Notes: generated by a model not told the origin, from the letters alone. Shown: positions 45,222 to 57,597, numbered from the stretch's first letter. The stretch: DNA of 64,000 nt from Canna indica (GCA_034359265.1 CP136894.1:25698501-25762500); one strand, 5' to 3'. Made by a program: numbers and translations.

Positions 45222-46745
45222 TGAAGTCGAAATGGCGACACTAGAGGGAGGGTGAATAGTGTGTTTACTAATTCAATTAGCCTAAATTCCAGTTTTAATC
45301 ATTTACTTAGATTGTTTAGGCGATTTACGATTGACTGATTATATGCGGAAGCTATGAATGATAAAGCAATTTAAACACAATCAAATGTAACAATGCAAAC
45401 ACAAGTGATTTATAGTGGTTCGGCCCCAATGCCTATTCCACTATCTAAGCACCCCGCTTAGGATTTCCAAACTAAGTTTTACTAGATTAATTTGTTTCCC
45501 TTACACAGATGACTTTGACTTGAAGAGACTTACTCTCGACCTAAGGTACCTCCACACACGAAAGTCTCTGCCTTCTTATCGAGAGCACTCTTCCACCTCA
45601 ACCCTAAGGGACAACTAAACTAATCCTAGTAAATACTAAGTTTACACAAGTGGCTTTACTCCTTCTACACTGAGGATACCACTTCACACAACAAGACCTA
45701 ATAACCTAGGTCTTACAAATGCAACTTTAAATAAAACGTTCAAATAACAGGTAAAATTATAATCAAAAGAGCTTAGAATAAAAACCAATAGTAAAGCTCA
45801 TTTGCAAGCCTTTGGCACCTTCAACTCGTCAAGAGGTAGAGCTTGATCAAAACCCGAGTTGAGCCCAACTTGTGTGCTTGAAGAAGATTATCCGCAAAAA
45901 GAAATAGAGCGCACTTCAATCAATCATTGGAAGGCTTAAATCTTCCTCTTAATTGCTCAATTAAATCTGTAGAAGTCAAGGAAGAAGATTGAAAGAAGTA
46001 TATGAGGGTGAATTTATACCCTGCTAAAGAAACAACAGCTTAACGTATAGTTTTCTATCCGTTGCAGGCCGCCGATCGATCGATCGATCGATCGATCGAT
46101 CGACCAGTCATTCGATCGCTGCATTGTTCCCTTTGAGCGGTCGACCGATGGGTCGACCGCCCAGACGCAAATCCATCGATCCCGCCTTCGGTCGACCGAC
46201 GCGATCTTGCGTCTCGACTATCAGTAGGTCGATCGACCGATTGGTCGATGGACAAGCTTACTGCCTGATTTCGGCCTCTATCAATTAACCGACCGGTCAA
46301 CTAAAGTAGCCACTGCTTATTTTAGGCAGTGTTCGGTCGACCGACCAGTCGACCGACAAAGCTACTGCCTCTTTCTTACCCTGTTCGGTCGATTGCCCGA
46401 TCGACCGAATTTAGGCTGAAACTTATTTTTTAGCCTATTTTCTTCACTCTTTGTTTCAGGGTTCCGGCTTTCAATGAGCATCATCTTGGAGAGCTTTTCA
46501 CGTGATCTTTGGACTCGTCCAAGTCGACTTTCGTGCACACGTTGATCTTCGAGAAATTTTGCGACGAACCCGAGCGCGACAATCAATGTCCTTCCGATTT
46601 TTGATTTCTTATGATATTTTCGATCGAGAACATCGAATGCTAATTGATATGGAACCTGAAATATATTTTCAATGAAATCATTAGTCCCATGTTTGTTATC
46701 ATCAAAACCGAGATTAAGACTAAGGTTGAAAACTTAAAGCCAACA
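45222..46745 (-). repeat. SV5 5' LTR (1.52 kb)
   Basis: The active promoter LTR of SV5. A (GATC)n run at 46074-46102 lies within the palindrome array (46065-46415); TTTATA is at 46013-46018 and the 35-nt motif at 45411-45445. Confidence 0.88.
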
Positions 46746-46750
46746 GTTGC

Positions 46751-47537
46751 AAATAATGAGGTACTTTCTTCTTCATCTAGTCATGATAATGATAATGATA
46801 GTACTAGCTCTTCTAGTTCACATGATATGCAATACAATGAGTTAGTAAGTGAATATAAGAAAGTGTACACCTTGCTAGTTAAAAAGGATAAGGAAAACAA
46901 AAAATTGAAGAAAGAAAATTTAGAGCTTAGCTCACATGTGCATGCATTAGAATTAGAAAATGACAAATTAAAGACTAATTCTATTGATTCTTGCCATGAT
47001 TCATTGAACCTTGAGCTAAAAGCTTTGAAACATGAAAATGTGGATTTAAAAGATAAATTGAAGTTTAGGAATGATGATTTCAAAATTGAGAATGAAAAAT
47101 TTAAAGTTGAAAATAACATGTTGAAATCTCAATTGCATGCATTGTATAAATCCTTGAATGATTTGAAAAATGAGATGTTGATTTTGAGTAGAAAAGTTAA
47201 TACTTCCTATTTTAATTTTAAAAATCAAAATGTCTCATTTAGGAAACCTCAAAAGAAAAATATTCCTTATAAGAATGCTCATGTTCATCATAGTTCACAT
47301 GTCAAACATTCTAATGATAAATCTCATGTCCATAGCAGAAAAGAAAAGAAGTTTAATGTACATTGCTTTTGTTGTGGTATTTTTGGTCATGCCATATATG
47401 ATTGTGCATTTAAAAGAAATCCAAGTGTGTCTAGGACACTTTGGATTCCTAGGCCTACTAACCCCCAAGGACCCAAAGCAATTTGGGTACCAAAAGTCTC
47501 ATGCTCTATTGTAGGGGGAGCTACCACACAAGGGTGA
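46751..47537 (+). pseudogene. gag: SV4 Gag, C-terminal half
   Basis: The frame is open from the SV5 edge to TGA at 47535. It holds a Ser/Asp-rich stretch, a long coiled coil (KKDKENKKLKKENLELSSH onward), the second knuckle CFCCGIFGHAIYDC and the tail NPQGPKAIWVPK...VGGATTQG. Without the SV5 insertion it would join 38936 in frame with VANNEV. The half itself is undamaged; the N-terminal half is not. Confidence 0.88.
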
Positions 47538-47785
47538 GATGAAGTTGGTTGATTGAAGTTGCTTAGGGATTCAAAGGTTGTACTATTTCAAAGTTGCAAC
47601 TTCAAGTCATCTTGATGCCTTAGTAAGGTTGGCTTCAAAAGTACTTTGATATCATCTCCTATACCCTCTTGCTTAAATTATAGTTGGATTTGATATATGC
47701 TTAATATTAGTAGATTTTCTGCTTTTGATAAGTTTCAAAAATGTTTTTGACTTTTGATTTCTGGTCTCTTCGGAGACCTATGTAG
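47538..47785 (+). other. SV4 non-coding domain, first part
   Basis: It ends with the conserved hairpin GGTCTC-TTCG-GAGACC (47763-47778) and is cut seven bases later by a reversed gypsy LTR. No gene. Confidence 0.7.
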
Positions 47786-49302
47786 TGTCACGCCCCAACT
47801 TAGGGTCATGTGACCGACCAGGGTATATGTGCCTATACCCCGAAGCCTAACCATGCACATGCCAAATCAAATAATGTAGCAGAAAGAAAATAACAAGTTT
47901 TATTTTAAAGGAAAAACGAACCAACACCAAGTTTAGTTTAATAGCTGAGAAACAAAGAAAAATGCGAAAATGTGATTAAGTCCAACAATTCAAAAGTTCG
48001 GTCAAATAAAACCTAAAATAAATGACATAAATGCCCTCAGGGCTACAACTCCAAATCAAACTAATACAAGTGCATGTCAACTACCAAAAGATTCGACTAC
48101 GACCCTAACTAGGACTACTATGAGATCTAGCAGCTCCTCTGCCCTCCAGCGGAGCCAAGTGCATCTGGCCCACCTCACCGGTAAGTCTATGCAAAACAGA
48201 AATCACACGACAACAGGTGAGTTCAAATAACTCAGCGAGTTGTTTTACCCACCCTCACAAATAAACACAGAGATAACATAAATAAATTATATCTCTAAAA
48301 AGGTAATGTCACAAAGGTGTGACTAGCTACTAGGCCAACAGGCCACCCATGCACATGGCATCTAACTCTCCAAAGAGGTGCATCATGCCGAAGCCCTACC
48401 ATACCTGAAGGCAACATCACCAACAAAAAGAGGTGCATCGGGCCGAAGCCCTACCATGCCCAAAGGCAACATCACCAACTAAAAAAGAGGTGAATCGGGC
48501 CGAAGCCCTACCATGCCCGAAGGCAACATCACCAACAAAAAAAGAGGCGCATCGGGCCGAAGCCCTACCATGCCCAAAGGCAACATCACCAACAAAAGAA
48601 GTGCATCGGGTCGAAGTCCTACCATGCTGAAGGCAACAACACATACTAGAGAAGCGCATCAGGCCGAAGCCCTACCATGCCGAAGGCAACCACACATACT
48701 AGGATAATCGGGAAAGGCCCTCCGAACATATCCTACAGGTTGGGAATTTGGCGTCCAACCACCCGGGCGTAGCCCGTAACCCGCCTCCTAATTGAGCTGC
48801 TCCGCCATTTCCAAGGATATGATGCATCAAGACTTAAGTCAAGATTCGCCTATGCTGTCCTAGGGGTGTCCTCATTATGAAGCGTCTCAACACTCCAAAT
48901 CCGACCCCTATCCCTTAGACCCATAATGTCATGAACCCGTGTGATTTTATTTCATCAATGCCTTGTAAGTTGGTTCATAATAGATTATGCTCACCCTTAA
49001 TCCAATTTTAATTATATAATTAAAATTTAGATCATCTCAATTAGGATTTTGTTTTAGGGTTTTGTTTTATGTTACTGTTCTGTCCAAAATTACTGTGTCT
49101 GACCCGAATCTAGTCTCAAAAGTGTGCCCTATATTTCCAAACTATATTTTCTGTTCGAAACGATAGGTTACATGACTATATTCACACATACACACACATC
49201 ACAACAAACAAATTAAAATCAGCACGATATTAATAGCATGAAAATTGGATTTCGAAAATCATCACAGCAAACAAATTAAAATCAGCATGATATTAATCTG
49301 CA
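47786..49302 (-). repeat. Reversed gypsy LTR fragment with expanded minisatellite
   Basis: It starts TGTCACGCCCC like the LTR at 8221 and follows it until about 49190, then fades; the other terminus is absent. At 48374-48700 a unit of about 51-57 bp containing GGTGCATCGGGCCGAAGCCC is repeated six times, against one copy at 8757-8812. SV4's own sequence missing across this interval (about 1.6 kb by comparison with SV1) suggests insertion followed by deletion. The frames at 48417-48707 are the minisatellite read as protein. Confidence 0.72.
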
Positions 49303-49932
49303 TATTCCTTGAAAAATCCAGTTTATGACATGAAAATTTCGAAAATCTTGAGTATGCATGTGATTTGATTTGGATTTTTTAAATTGGATTTCGAAACTTT
49401 AAAGTATCGTTCTTCGCAAGTGCTCATTTTTCGATACTTTGGATTTTCATCGAAATCTATGATCGAGACTTGAAGTATGATATTTCAAATTCACTTATGG
49501 TATCGTTCTACTCATTTGATGAGAAAAATCATTTCTAAAATGATTTTTGTCTACTTGATCGATACATGAAAATATCTATACTTAAGCTTATACATGATTT
49601 CTAGACTTTAGAATTTATTTATTAGCTAATGCTATCATGTATGACTTAGTCTCTTATTCGATGTCTTATTTTCATCCCTTGCGTTGGTTGGCTTTGACTT
49701 TCATGAAAAATGCTTTCTAGTCTCAACCTTGATTTTAATTATCTTTTCTAGCATTTTCTGAGTGATGTCAAAAGGAAGAGAAAAATATAGGTTAAAATGG
49801 AGGAAAATATAGGAAAATCATACATATAGATAGGGGGAGTTTATTTTCATAGATATGCATGTTGATAGGGGGAGAAATCCCTTAGTTGATATCCTTTGTG
49901 CTTTAATAGATTTATTTTCTTAAGGATGTTTG
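49303..49932 (+). other. SV4 non-coding domain, last part, with upstream polypurine tracts
   Basis: SV4 resumes at a position equal to about 1925 of SV1. GGGGGAG tracts near 49835 and 49867 precede GGATGTTTGTCATC, where a solo LTR is inserted. No gene. Confidence 0.7.
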
Positions 49933-49937
49933 TCATC

Positions 49938-51173
49938 TTGTTGAGTGAATACCCACACTAGAAGGGGGGGTTGAATAGTGTTGGTTGACTTTTAACAATC
50001 TTTTAATTTCTTTTAATTCAATTCCATCTTCAACCGAAAGTAAGTGCAACTAAATGATGTTTGTTAACAAATATGAAACACAACTATAAGCAATCACACA
50101 AGGCAATGCAAACTCAATAAATTATAGTGGTTCGGCCAACCGGCTACTCCACTACCTTGGCTCCACACCAAGGATTTCTAACCAAATTCTTTATAGACCA
50201 TGTGTTTCCCTTTAAATACAACTGAGGACTCGGTTCTCACCCCTTTGAGAACTCCTCAAAACTATTCACCTAGGCAAAACACAATTCTACAAAGAAAACC
50301 CTAAGTTTACACTAGCACACCTAGCAAGCTAATAAAAAGAGCTAAAGAGTAAACCACAACAAAGAGCTCTTTTCCAAGCCTTCAATGACTCCAACTCCAC
50401 AAGATATTGAGATCGAATCAAAGCCAGAGTTGAGGGAAGATGAGCGCTTGAGAGAAGTCATCGATCGGAGAAGCAAGTGCGAGCAAATCAAGCTTAGAAG
50501 GTACAAATCACACTTTGGAAGCTTATCTCAATGGTTAACAGTGTTTAATGAAGGTTGGTGAGGGGTATTTATAACCCCTCCCACGGAACGGCTCTTCAAC
50601 GAGCGTTTTTTCACCTGTTGGACGTCGACCGATCGCTTGCCGGTCGATCGTTAGTCGACCGACCGATCGACCGCCCAGCGACCGCTGGCGTTCTGCCCTT
50701 CTGCCGCTATGTTCGGTCGACCGAATGGTCGACCAACTTCATCACATTTTAATTCCTATGTTGTCCGATCGACCGACTGATCGACCGAAGTAGCCACTAC
50801 CAGAATTTGGCCTTGTTCGGTCGACCGAAGTGGCCACTGCCATTTTTTTGCCTTGTTCTATCGACTGACCGATCGACCGAACCTAGGCCGAGGCTAATTT
50901 TTACATTTGCTTTGTTACACGCTTTCTCATGGGTTTTGTTACCAAGTTTTGACTTGGATAACTTTACAAATGGGCTTGGGATGAGATCCTAGGGATATAT
51001 TACAAGAAATCTGCATCCGACCCTTTCTTGACTATTTTTGCAATTCTTCGAGCGAAGTTCGTGTGCTTATCGCAACCTCATTCTTAACTCAAAACTACAC
51101 ACACATATATTAAATATATGTTTGTTATCATCAAAATAGAGATCGAAGCCAAGGGGAACCCTTGTGCCAACAA
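49938..51173 (-). repeat. Solo LTR of a second SV subfamily
   Basis: 1236 bp with termini TTGTTGAG and GCCAACAA, flanked by TCATC at 49933-49937 and 51174-51178; no internal sequence. It shares with the SV LTRs the palindrome array (50625-50885), TATTTATA at 50566-50573 and the 35-nt motif at 50123-50156, but differs elsewhere. It formed by LTR-LTR recombination of an element that had landed just before the SV4 polypurine tract. Confidence 0.87.
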
Positions 51174-51178
51174 TCATC

Positions 51179-51192
51179 AAAAAGGGGGAGAT
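51179..51192 (+). promoter_or_regulatory. SV4 terminal polypurine tract
   Basis: AAAAAGGGGGAGAT, abutting the TGTTGG start of the 3' LTR; separated from the rest of the SV4 interior only by the solo LTR. Confidence 0.85.
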
Positions 51193-51962
51193 TGTTGGCC
51201 TAAGGTTTTCTACCTTGGTCTTAATCTCAGTTTTGATGATAACAAATATGGAACTAATGTTTCATTGAGAAATATTTTAAGGTTCCATATCAATTAGCAC
51301 TCGATATCCTCGATCGAAAATATTGAAGAAATCAAAAAATCGGAAGGACATTGATCGACACGTTCGGGTTCGTCGCAGAGGTTTCTCAAAGTTCGATGTG
51401 TGCACCAAAGACGTCTTGGACGAGTCTAAAGAACACAAGGAAAGCTCTCCAATTTGACACACGTTGAAGGCCGGAACCCAAAAATGAAGCATGTAAGAAG
51501 AAGGCTGAAAAAATCAAGTTTAGCCTAAGTTCGATTGACCGAATGTGGTCAAAAATTGGCAGAAGCCAATTTGGTCGACTAGTCGGTCGATCGAAAGTTG
51601 CTAGGAAGCGGCACGAAGCCATGAAAGCTTTTCGGGTGTGGAAGTGCCTTCGTTTTGATAGCGGAGACTTTCCAGTGTAAAGTCCTCTTTGTAAGGGAAG
51701 CGATATATTCTAGTAAAACTAGTTTGAAAAGCCTAAGCGGGGTGCTTAGGTAGTGGAGTAGGCATCGAGACTGAACCACTATAAATAATTGTGTTAGCAT
51801 TGATATATTGTTTTGTGTTAATTGCTTCATATTTATTGCTTTCACTTGCTATTAATATCGTGCTTAGCCTAACTAATCAAGAAATGATTAAAACCGAAAT
51901 TAGGCAATAAGATTAGTTAATACAATATTCACCCCCCATCTAATGTGGCCATTTCATCAATA
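51193..51962 (+). repeat. SV4 3' LTR, internally deleted (0.77 kb)
   Basis: The ends are kept but the middle is lost at about 51622, between GGCACGAAGCCATGAAAG and the ACTTCC hairpin region. That removes the TATA box and most palindromes. The 35-nt motif remains at 51749-51783 with a weakened inner stem. Confidence 0.85.
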
Positions 51963-51967
51963 AATTC

Positions 51968-52990
51968 TCAGGCCAACGGTCTTCTCCGGACCACCAAGTG
52001 GGCTAAGCTGCCCACGGACTTCCTTCTCAGCGCATCCGCCACTAAATTGGCCTTTCAGGGATGGTACAAAATGGTGCAGTCATAGTCCTTTAGGAGCTCC
52101 AGCCACCTCCTCTACCTTAGGTTCAGCTCCTTTTGGGTAAATAAGTACTGGAGACTCTTGTGATCAGTGTAGATCTCACAGGCCTCCCCGAACAAGTAGT
52201 GGCGACAGAGCTTCAGCGCAAAAACCACTTCTGCCAATTCTAGGTCATGCGTCGGGTAGTTCTTCACATGAACCTTCAACTGGCGGGACACATAGGCTAT
52301 TACCCTACCATACTGCATCAGAACACAACCCAGGCCAACTCGAGAGGCATCACAGTAGACCACGAATCCTCTTGAGCCTGAAGGTACGACCAACACTGGT
52401 GCTGAAGGTACGAATCCTTTTCTGAAAGCTCTCCTCACACTTGTCATCCCAAATAAACTTGACATTTTTCCGAGTCAACCGAGTCAAATGAGCCGCAATT
52501 CTGGAGAAATTTTCTACAAATTTTCTATTGTACCCGGCCAACCCAAGGAAACTGCGGATCTCGATCACGCTGGTCGGCCGCCTCCAGTTCTGCACAGCCT
52601 CCACCTTTGCGGGATCCACCCTTACTCCCTCCTTTGACACTACATGGCCCAGGAACCCTACACTCTCCAACCAGAACTCGCACTTGGAGAATTTGGTAAA
52701 CAACCAGTGCTCCCTGAGGGTTTCCATGACCATCCTCAAATGCTTGGAATGCTCCTCCCTACTCTTGGAGTATACCAAGATGTCGTCAGTGAATACGATC
52801 ATAAAACTATCCAAGTACTCCTTAAACACACGGTTCATCAGATCCATAAAAGCCGCAGGCGCATTGGTCAGACCAAAGGACATTACTAGGAACTCAAAGT
52901 GGCCATAGTGAGTCCTGAAGGCAGTCTTAGGCACATCGCAGTCCTGGATTCTCAGTTGATGGTATCCAAACCTCAAATCAATCTTTGAAG
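51968..52990 (-). pseudogene. pol: GY3 reverse transcriptase and RNase H
   Basis: Minus-strand frame 52976-52350 covers the RT palm and thumb: [38 protein letters not shown] (Thr where the family has Ile/Val, both Asp kept), [12 protein letters not shown] and [15 protein letters not shown] frameshift near 52370 leads into the RNase H frame 52465-52112 with [27 protein letters not shown] and [10 protein letters not shown]. Stops follow near 52100. The SV4 insertion sits between RNase H and integrase. Confidence 0.88.
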
Positions 52991-52999
52991 ACTATTGTG

Positions 53000-54032
53000 C
53001 CCCCAGTAGTTGGTCGAACAGGTCGTTTATCCTGGGCAACGGGTAATGATTCTTGATTGTCACCTTGTTAAGCTGCCTATAGGATGCACATGCGCATGGA
53101 CCCATCCTTCTTTTTCATGAAGAGCACCGGAGCACCCCACAGTGATACACTCGGGCGGATGAAACCCAAGTCCAGTAATTCCTACAACTGTGTTTCTAAC
53201 TCCCTGAGTTCGGTCGGTTCCATCCTATAGGGTGGAATGCAGATCGGCTTCACCCCGGGCTGCAAATCAATGCAGAATTCTATTTCCCTTCTTGGCGGTA
53301 GATTGGGTAACTCTTCGGGAAAGACGTCAAAGAACTCACAAACCACTGGTGTTCCTTCGACGTTCCCCGCCATATCTCTATCCTCCTTGGCCACAGATAC
53401 GAAGGCCAAGAAAGACTGACAACCGCCCATAAGTAATTTACGAGCCTTCAAGGCTGAAATGACTCTCATAGACTCACTCCTCCCATCTCCTTGGAAGGCG
53501 AACTACGACAATCTGGGCATACTAAAAGTAACAGTCTTAGCCCTGCAATCCATTAATGCAAAGTGATCCGCCAGCCAATCCATGTCGATTATAACATCTA
53601 GTTCAAGCATTGGCAGGAGAGTCAACTCTGCCGTCAATGCATGACCACTAATGAACACCTCGCAGTCTCGGAAGATTGTTCCGGCTATTATTGTATCTCC
53701 CGTATGCGTTGACACAACATAAGACACATCATGAAAGGAAGGTACCACATGTAACTTAGCAGCAAACTTAGCATATATAAATGAGTGTGATTGGCAATCG
53801 GATCAAATAGTACATAAGTAGCGGATGAACTAACTATAATAGTACCTGTCACCACTGCCTTAGATGCCTCTGCTCCATCACAGTTCATAGTGTAAACTCC
53901 GACAGACGGTCTCTCTAAGTCACTAGGCTGCGGTCCCCTGCTCTGTATTGGACCCTGCTGAGCCACTGATTCAACTGACATCGACGCTTTTCCCTTCGAC
54001 TGCTCAATTCTCTGGCCACCTCTGTCCGGACA
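53000..54032 (-). pseudogene. pol: GY3 end of Gag, protease and RT fingers
   Basis: Minus-strand order: Gag/protease linker (54032-53830), protease with SSATYVLFDPIANHTH in place of the usual D-S/T-G-A site and a frameshift right there, then LELDVIIDMDWL (53748-53503). Next comes a linker frame with EFFDVFPEELPNLPPRREI and KPICIPPYRMEP (53469-53182), followed by degenerate RT fingers. The catalytic triplet of the protease is destroyed. The left part of Gag is absent because the GY4 LTR begins at 54033. Confidence 0.85.
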
Positions 54033-56453
54033 TGTCACATCCCAACTGAGGGTAGTGTGACCGGCCAGGGCCTACATCCTACCCTGAAGCCTACTGTGTA
54101 CACTGACATATAAGAAACCAGAAGATATCGATAAAAAAAACCTTAACACAAGCTTTATTTAAAGTTTTTCAAAGTTCACAATATATGTTTTCAAATCAAA
54201 GAGAATACCATCATCGGAACAAACTGAACATCTCAAATATCAAAGTTTTACAAACTTTTCCAAAACACGACTGTCAGTGCAGACAAGGAAACAACTACTA
54301 TGACATTGGACTATGACCCAAGGACGCCGCTACGAGATATGGCACCACCACCCGCCCTCCAGCTGCACCATGCCGACACGTCACAATCACTACTCATGCT
54401 CTGCAAAAAGAAGAAGAAGGAAACAAACTGTGAGTCCACTTGGGACTCAGTGAGCGATTCTTTCGAACCTCCACATAATCCTCAATTATTCAGGCATAAC
54501 ATATAAGGCAACATAATATATATTCAGGGAGGTAAGTTACTTTCTAGTGTGACTACTGACCCCATGGGTCATTCTATATAAATCATATATGTGAAAACTT
54601 GCCATCTTGGCCTATAAAGTCTTCGGCATCCGGCACTTGGGCCTACTTATGGTATTAGAATCTCAGCTACAACCGGCCCTACAATACAAGGTTGAATCAC
54701 ACTAGCTGACCGGCCACATCATAGCAAGATGTAAATAAGAAATCCCGGGCCATCGACTAGGATGGTCCACTAGTCTCTGGGCACCGTCTGGGTAGGGATA
54801 GCTAGTCCCACCAAACTGGGGTCTGACACCTAGCGGGCCCGCTGGTGCATCTCAAGACCCAACCACTGGCCAAGCTAAGCATTGGTCATTTCCGATCTCA
54901 CGCTTCTTGGCGGACCATCTCAAGCACATCACACAATCAAATGTCCTAGGGTTTCCTTATATACACTTCGGGCCCTTGCCCGTATCCAGCCCTAATTCGG
55001 GCTACAGGGTCAACAAATTAATGATGCCCTTCCAAAATTGTGCACGCCTAATAGTTCTAGGTTTCCAAAATTGTTTACTAGGAGTCCTAGAAAGTTGTGT
55101 CATCTCCTAGCTAAGTTTCCATATATGCTAAGCATCTCGCAACGTCCTACATGTTTTCTAGCGTTATACGCTACCTTGGGTGAGAAATTCTATGTACCGA
55201 CCTAGGAATTCCACCCATGAACATTTTAGGACAGCTTATATAATTGAAAGAAAAAGAAAAATAACTTACAACAACTACTATATATACCTACGAGATTCAT
55301 CAATAATCATTTATACACTGCATTTAGAATTTATTTCAATAAGAAGAAACATATAAAGCATGGTAAGATAACCATAAATTCACAACGCACAAAATACTAA
55401 GCATGGTAACATATTTCATCATATCAAAAATTAAGGAGGAATGAGCTAAGGATGGTCACTAAGCAATCATTCCTACAATTACATAAATCAATAAATTTAC
55501 TTGCTATGGTTAGAGTTCTTCCTAAGTATCATCATGTCTCCATACTTTTAGCAAGAACATTACCATAACTGAGATAAATATAGATCTATAGTTGCGACAA
55601 TCTCTACGACGAACATCAATCATATGATACAAGTTCAACTTATCTATAAGCATGGGATCGCGAATCAAAACAACACAACCTGAAACCAAGCATGTTAAAT
55701 CCGAGTAGTCCACTTTTTCTCACCCTTGCCCTTGCTCGGCCGACTCAAGCAGGGTGACCCCCTGTTCGGCCGAGTCCTCAAGGATGAACAAGCATGGTTG
55801 CGACAATGACACGAGTGATAAATTCATAGATCTAACATATACGAACATAAAGCGATCTACGAGTTTCGAGACGAGCGAGGAAATTGGGGAACTTTTCGTC
55901 ATGACCTTTCCCCTTTTTCCTCTACTCGGCCAGCCCTCAAGAACGCAAAATAAACATGTTTAAAACACAAGATCATAGGAATAAACAACGATTAAAGTTC
56001 TAATACGAAGAAACGCATCGATCGGCAAGAACTCGCGAGAGAAAACCTGATTTCAAATCTTATAGGGCCGGCCACCCGCCTCCCTTCAAAAACTATGCTA
56101 ACCACTCACCTTGATTGGATCCCGAGGAAGCCTCGATGAAGACGAGCTCCGATCTCCTCAAGAGTCGACGCAGATTCGGCGCCGACAAGATCTCCCCTCT
56201 CTCCCTTTTCCCCCTTGCTCGGGCTGTGTCCGATTCGGGCTCCGATTCAATCCGCACTCAGAGTCGAACTCGACTTTAATAAACATCTTATACATAAAAG
56301 GAAATAACCATTGAGCTAATTTAAACTTCATATTCTCATGAGTCGAGTTATATCTTCTACTCGAGGCGATTCTGTGGCTCGACCCGATCAACCCCCGATC
56401 CGGTGCGCTGCACCAAAATAGATTTTTATATTGGAAAATTTTCAGGTCTTACA
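54033..56453 (-). repeat. GY4 3' LTR (2.42 kb)
   Basis: From TGTCACATCCC to CAGGTCTTACA, closely parallel to the GY2 LTR. The minus-strand polypurine tract CTAAAGGGGGGAAGGT lies at 56454-56469. No gene in it. Confidence 0.8.
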
Positions 56454-57597
56454 ACCTTCCCCCCTTTAGTGAAATTCGTCCTCGAATTTTGAAGATTCAT
56501 ACGGACTTACCAGATCTTCGAATAGGGAAGGGTAACGTTCCCTCATGACTTGCTCTACTTTTACCAAGGGAATTTCCTGGGACCTCGGTTTCCTGATCTG
56601 TCGGTCAAGTATCTCCACTGGCCTCTCCTCATACGAGACCATCGTGTCCACCTCAACCACAATCAGTTTGATTACATGGGACTCATCCCTCACATATCTT
56701 CGGAGCATTGGCACATGAAAAATCGGGTGAACTCTGCTCAGACTAGGTGGCAGAGCTAGCTCATAAGCCATCGCGCCTCTTCGCTTGAGAATAGGAAAAG
56801 GCCCAACGAACCTAAGGCTCAACTTTCCCCACTTCCCAAACCTGACCACCCCTTTTATGGGGGAAACCTTTTGGAACACCAAGTCGCCCTCAGCGAACTC
56901 CAACTCCCTTGCTTCTTATCGGTATACATCTTCTGGCGACTCTGAGCCGCTAACAACCTTTCCTTTATCAGCTGCACCTTCCTCACCGCCTCCTCTATCA
57001 GGTCAGGGCCTACCATGAGAGCCTCTTCGGTCTCAAACCAGCCCACAGGAGATCTACACTGTCGCCCATGCTAATGCTACTATGGTAGCTATTATTGTAG
57101 GCAAACCCAATCAACGGTAGATGCTTCTCCCAACCGCCTGCCAGGTCCAAAACGCAAACTCTCAGCATATCTTCCAGAGTTTTTGATGGTCCTCTCAGAC
57201 TGCCTGTCTGCCTACGGATGGAAAGCCATACTAAACCGTACTTGAGTGCCCAAGGCTTCTTGGAAAGATTGCCAAAATCGGGCTGTGAACTGGGTACCTC
57301 GATCTGATATGATCATCACTGGGTACCGTGATAAGCCACAATCCGATCTAGAAATAGTCGGGCGTACTTATCTACGGAAAAGGTTGTCTTCACCGAAATG
57401 AAGTGTGCGGTCTTGGTTAACTGATCCACTACCACCCAAATAGAATCAAAGCCTCCTCTTGACTTAGGTAATCCGGTCACTAGGTCCATGGTGATTTTCT
57501 CTCACTTCCACTTGGGCACCTCGAGGTTTTGCAGTAGCCCCGCGAGCTTCAGGTTTCAGCCTTCACTTGCTGGCAGACCAGACATTTGAAGCTGGCA
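56454..57597 (-). pseudogene. pol: GY4 integrase C-terminal part
   Basis: Frames 57046-56855 and 56903-56466 give the C-terminal domain (FQKVSPIKGVVRFGK, IFHVPMLRRYVRDESH) and the chromodomain-like end. A run of about 14 residues that contains the Trp-rich core (the WEHH...ATWE part in GY3) is missing in frame between PLVKV and EQVMRERYP. The integrase core at 57060-57590 is only readable in pieces. The element is cut at about 57597 by SV6. Confidence 0.82.

Larger units (their letters stand above)
38937..46745 (-). mobile_element. SV5: complete gag-only Sirevirus-like element inserted in SV4 gag
   Basis: 7.8 kb in reverse orientation with both LTRs, primer site, gag, a 3.15-kb non-coding domain and a polypurine tract. 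It is flanked by GTTGC at 38932-38936 and 46746-46750. LTR termini are TGTTGG and GACTTCA. Nothing resembling pol lies between gag and the 3' LTR. The two LTRs differ at roughly ten positions in their first 130 bp, so the insertion is not recent. Confidence 0.9.
36683..51962 (+). mobile_element. SV4: Sirevirus-like gag-only element inserted in GY3
   Basis: Both LTRs are present and the whole is flanked by AATTC at 36678-36682 and 51963-51967. Order: 5' LTR, altered primer site, gag (split by SV5), 3' domain (partly replaced by a gypsy LTR fragment), solo LTR insertion, polypurine tract, 3' LTR. No pol. It therefore moved as a pol-less element. LTR start is TAATGG and end CAATA, decayed from TGTTGG and CAACA. 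Confidence 0.87.
32668..54032 (-). mobile_element. GY3: gypsy chromovirus, split by SV4
   Basis: On the minus strand from right to left: the end of gag, protease, RT, RNase H, then the SV4 insertion (36683-51962), then integrase, chromodomain-like tail, polypurine tract and 3' LTR. The two halves join perfectly once SV4 and one AATTC are removed (GCT-AATTC-TCAGG). The 5' LTR and most of gag are gone, cut at 54032 by the GY4 LTR. Pol is the most complete in the window but carries stops and frameshifts. Confidence 0.85.

Noticed and set aside
46074..46102. (GATC)n run as a possible methylation or origin signal
   Set aside because: It is a simple expansion within the LTR palindrome array, seen in one of two SV5 LTRs.
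48417..48707. Repeat proteins of the EALPCPKATSPTK type on both strands
   Set aside because: They are the LTR minisatellite translated. Units of unequal length shift frame, so no protein was selected.
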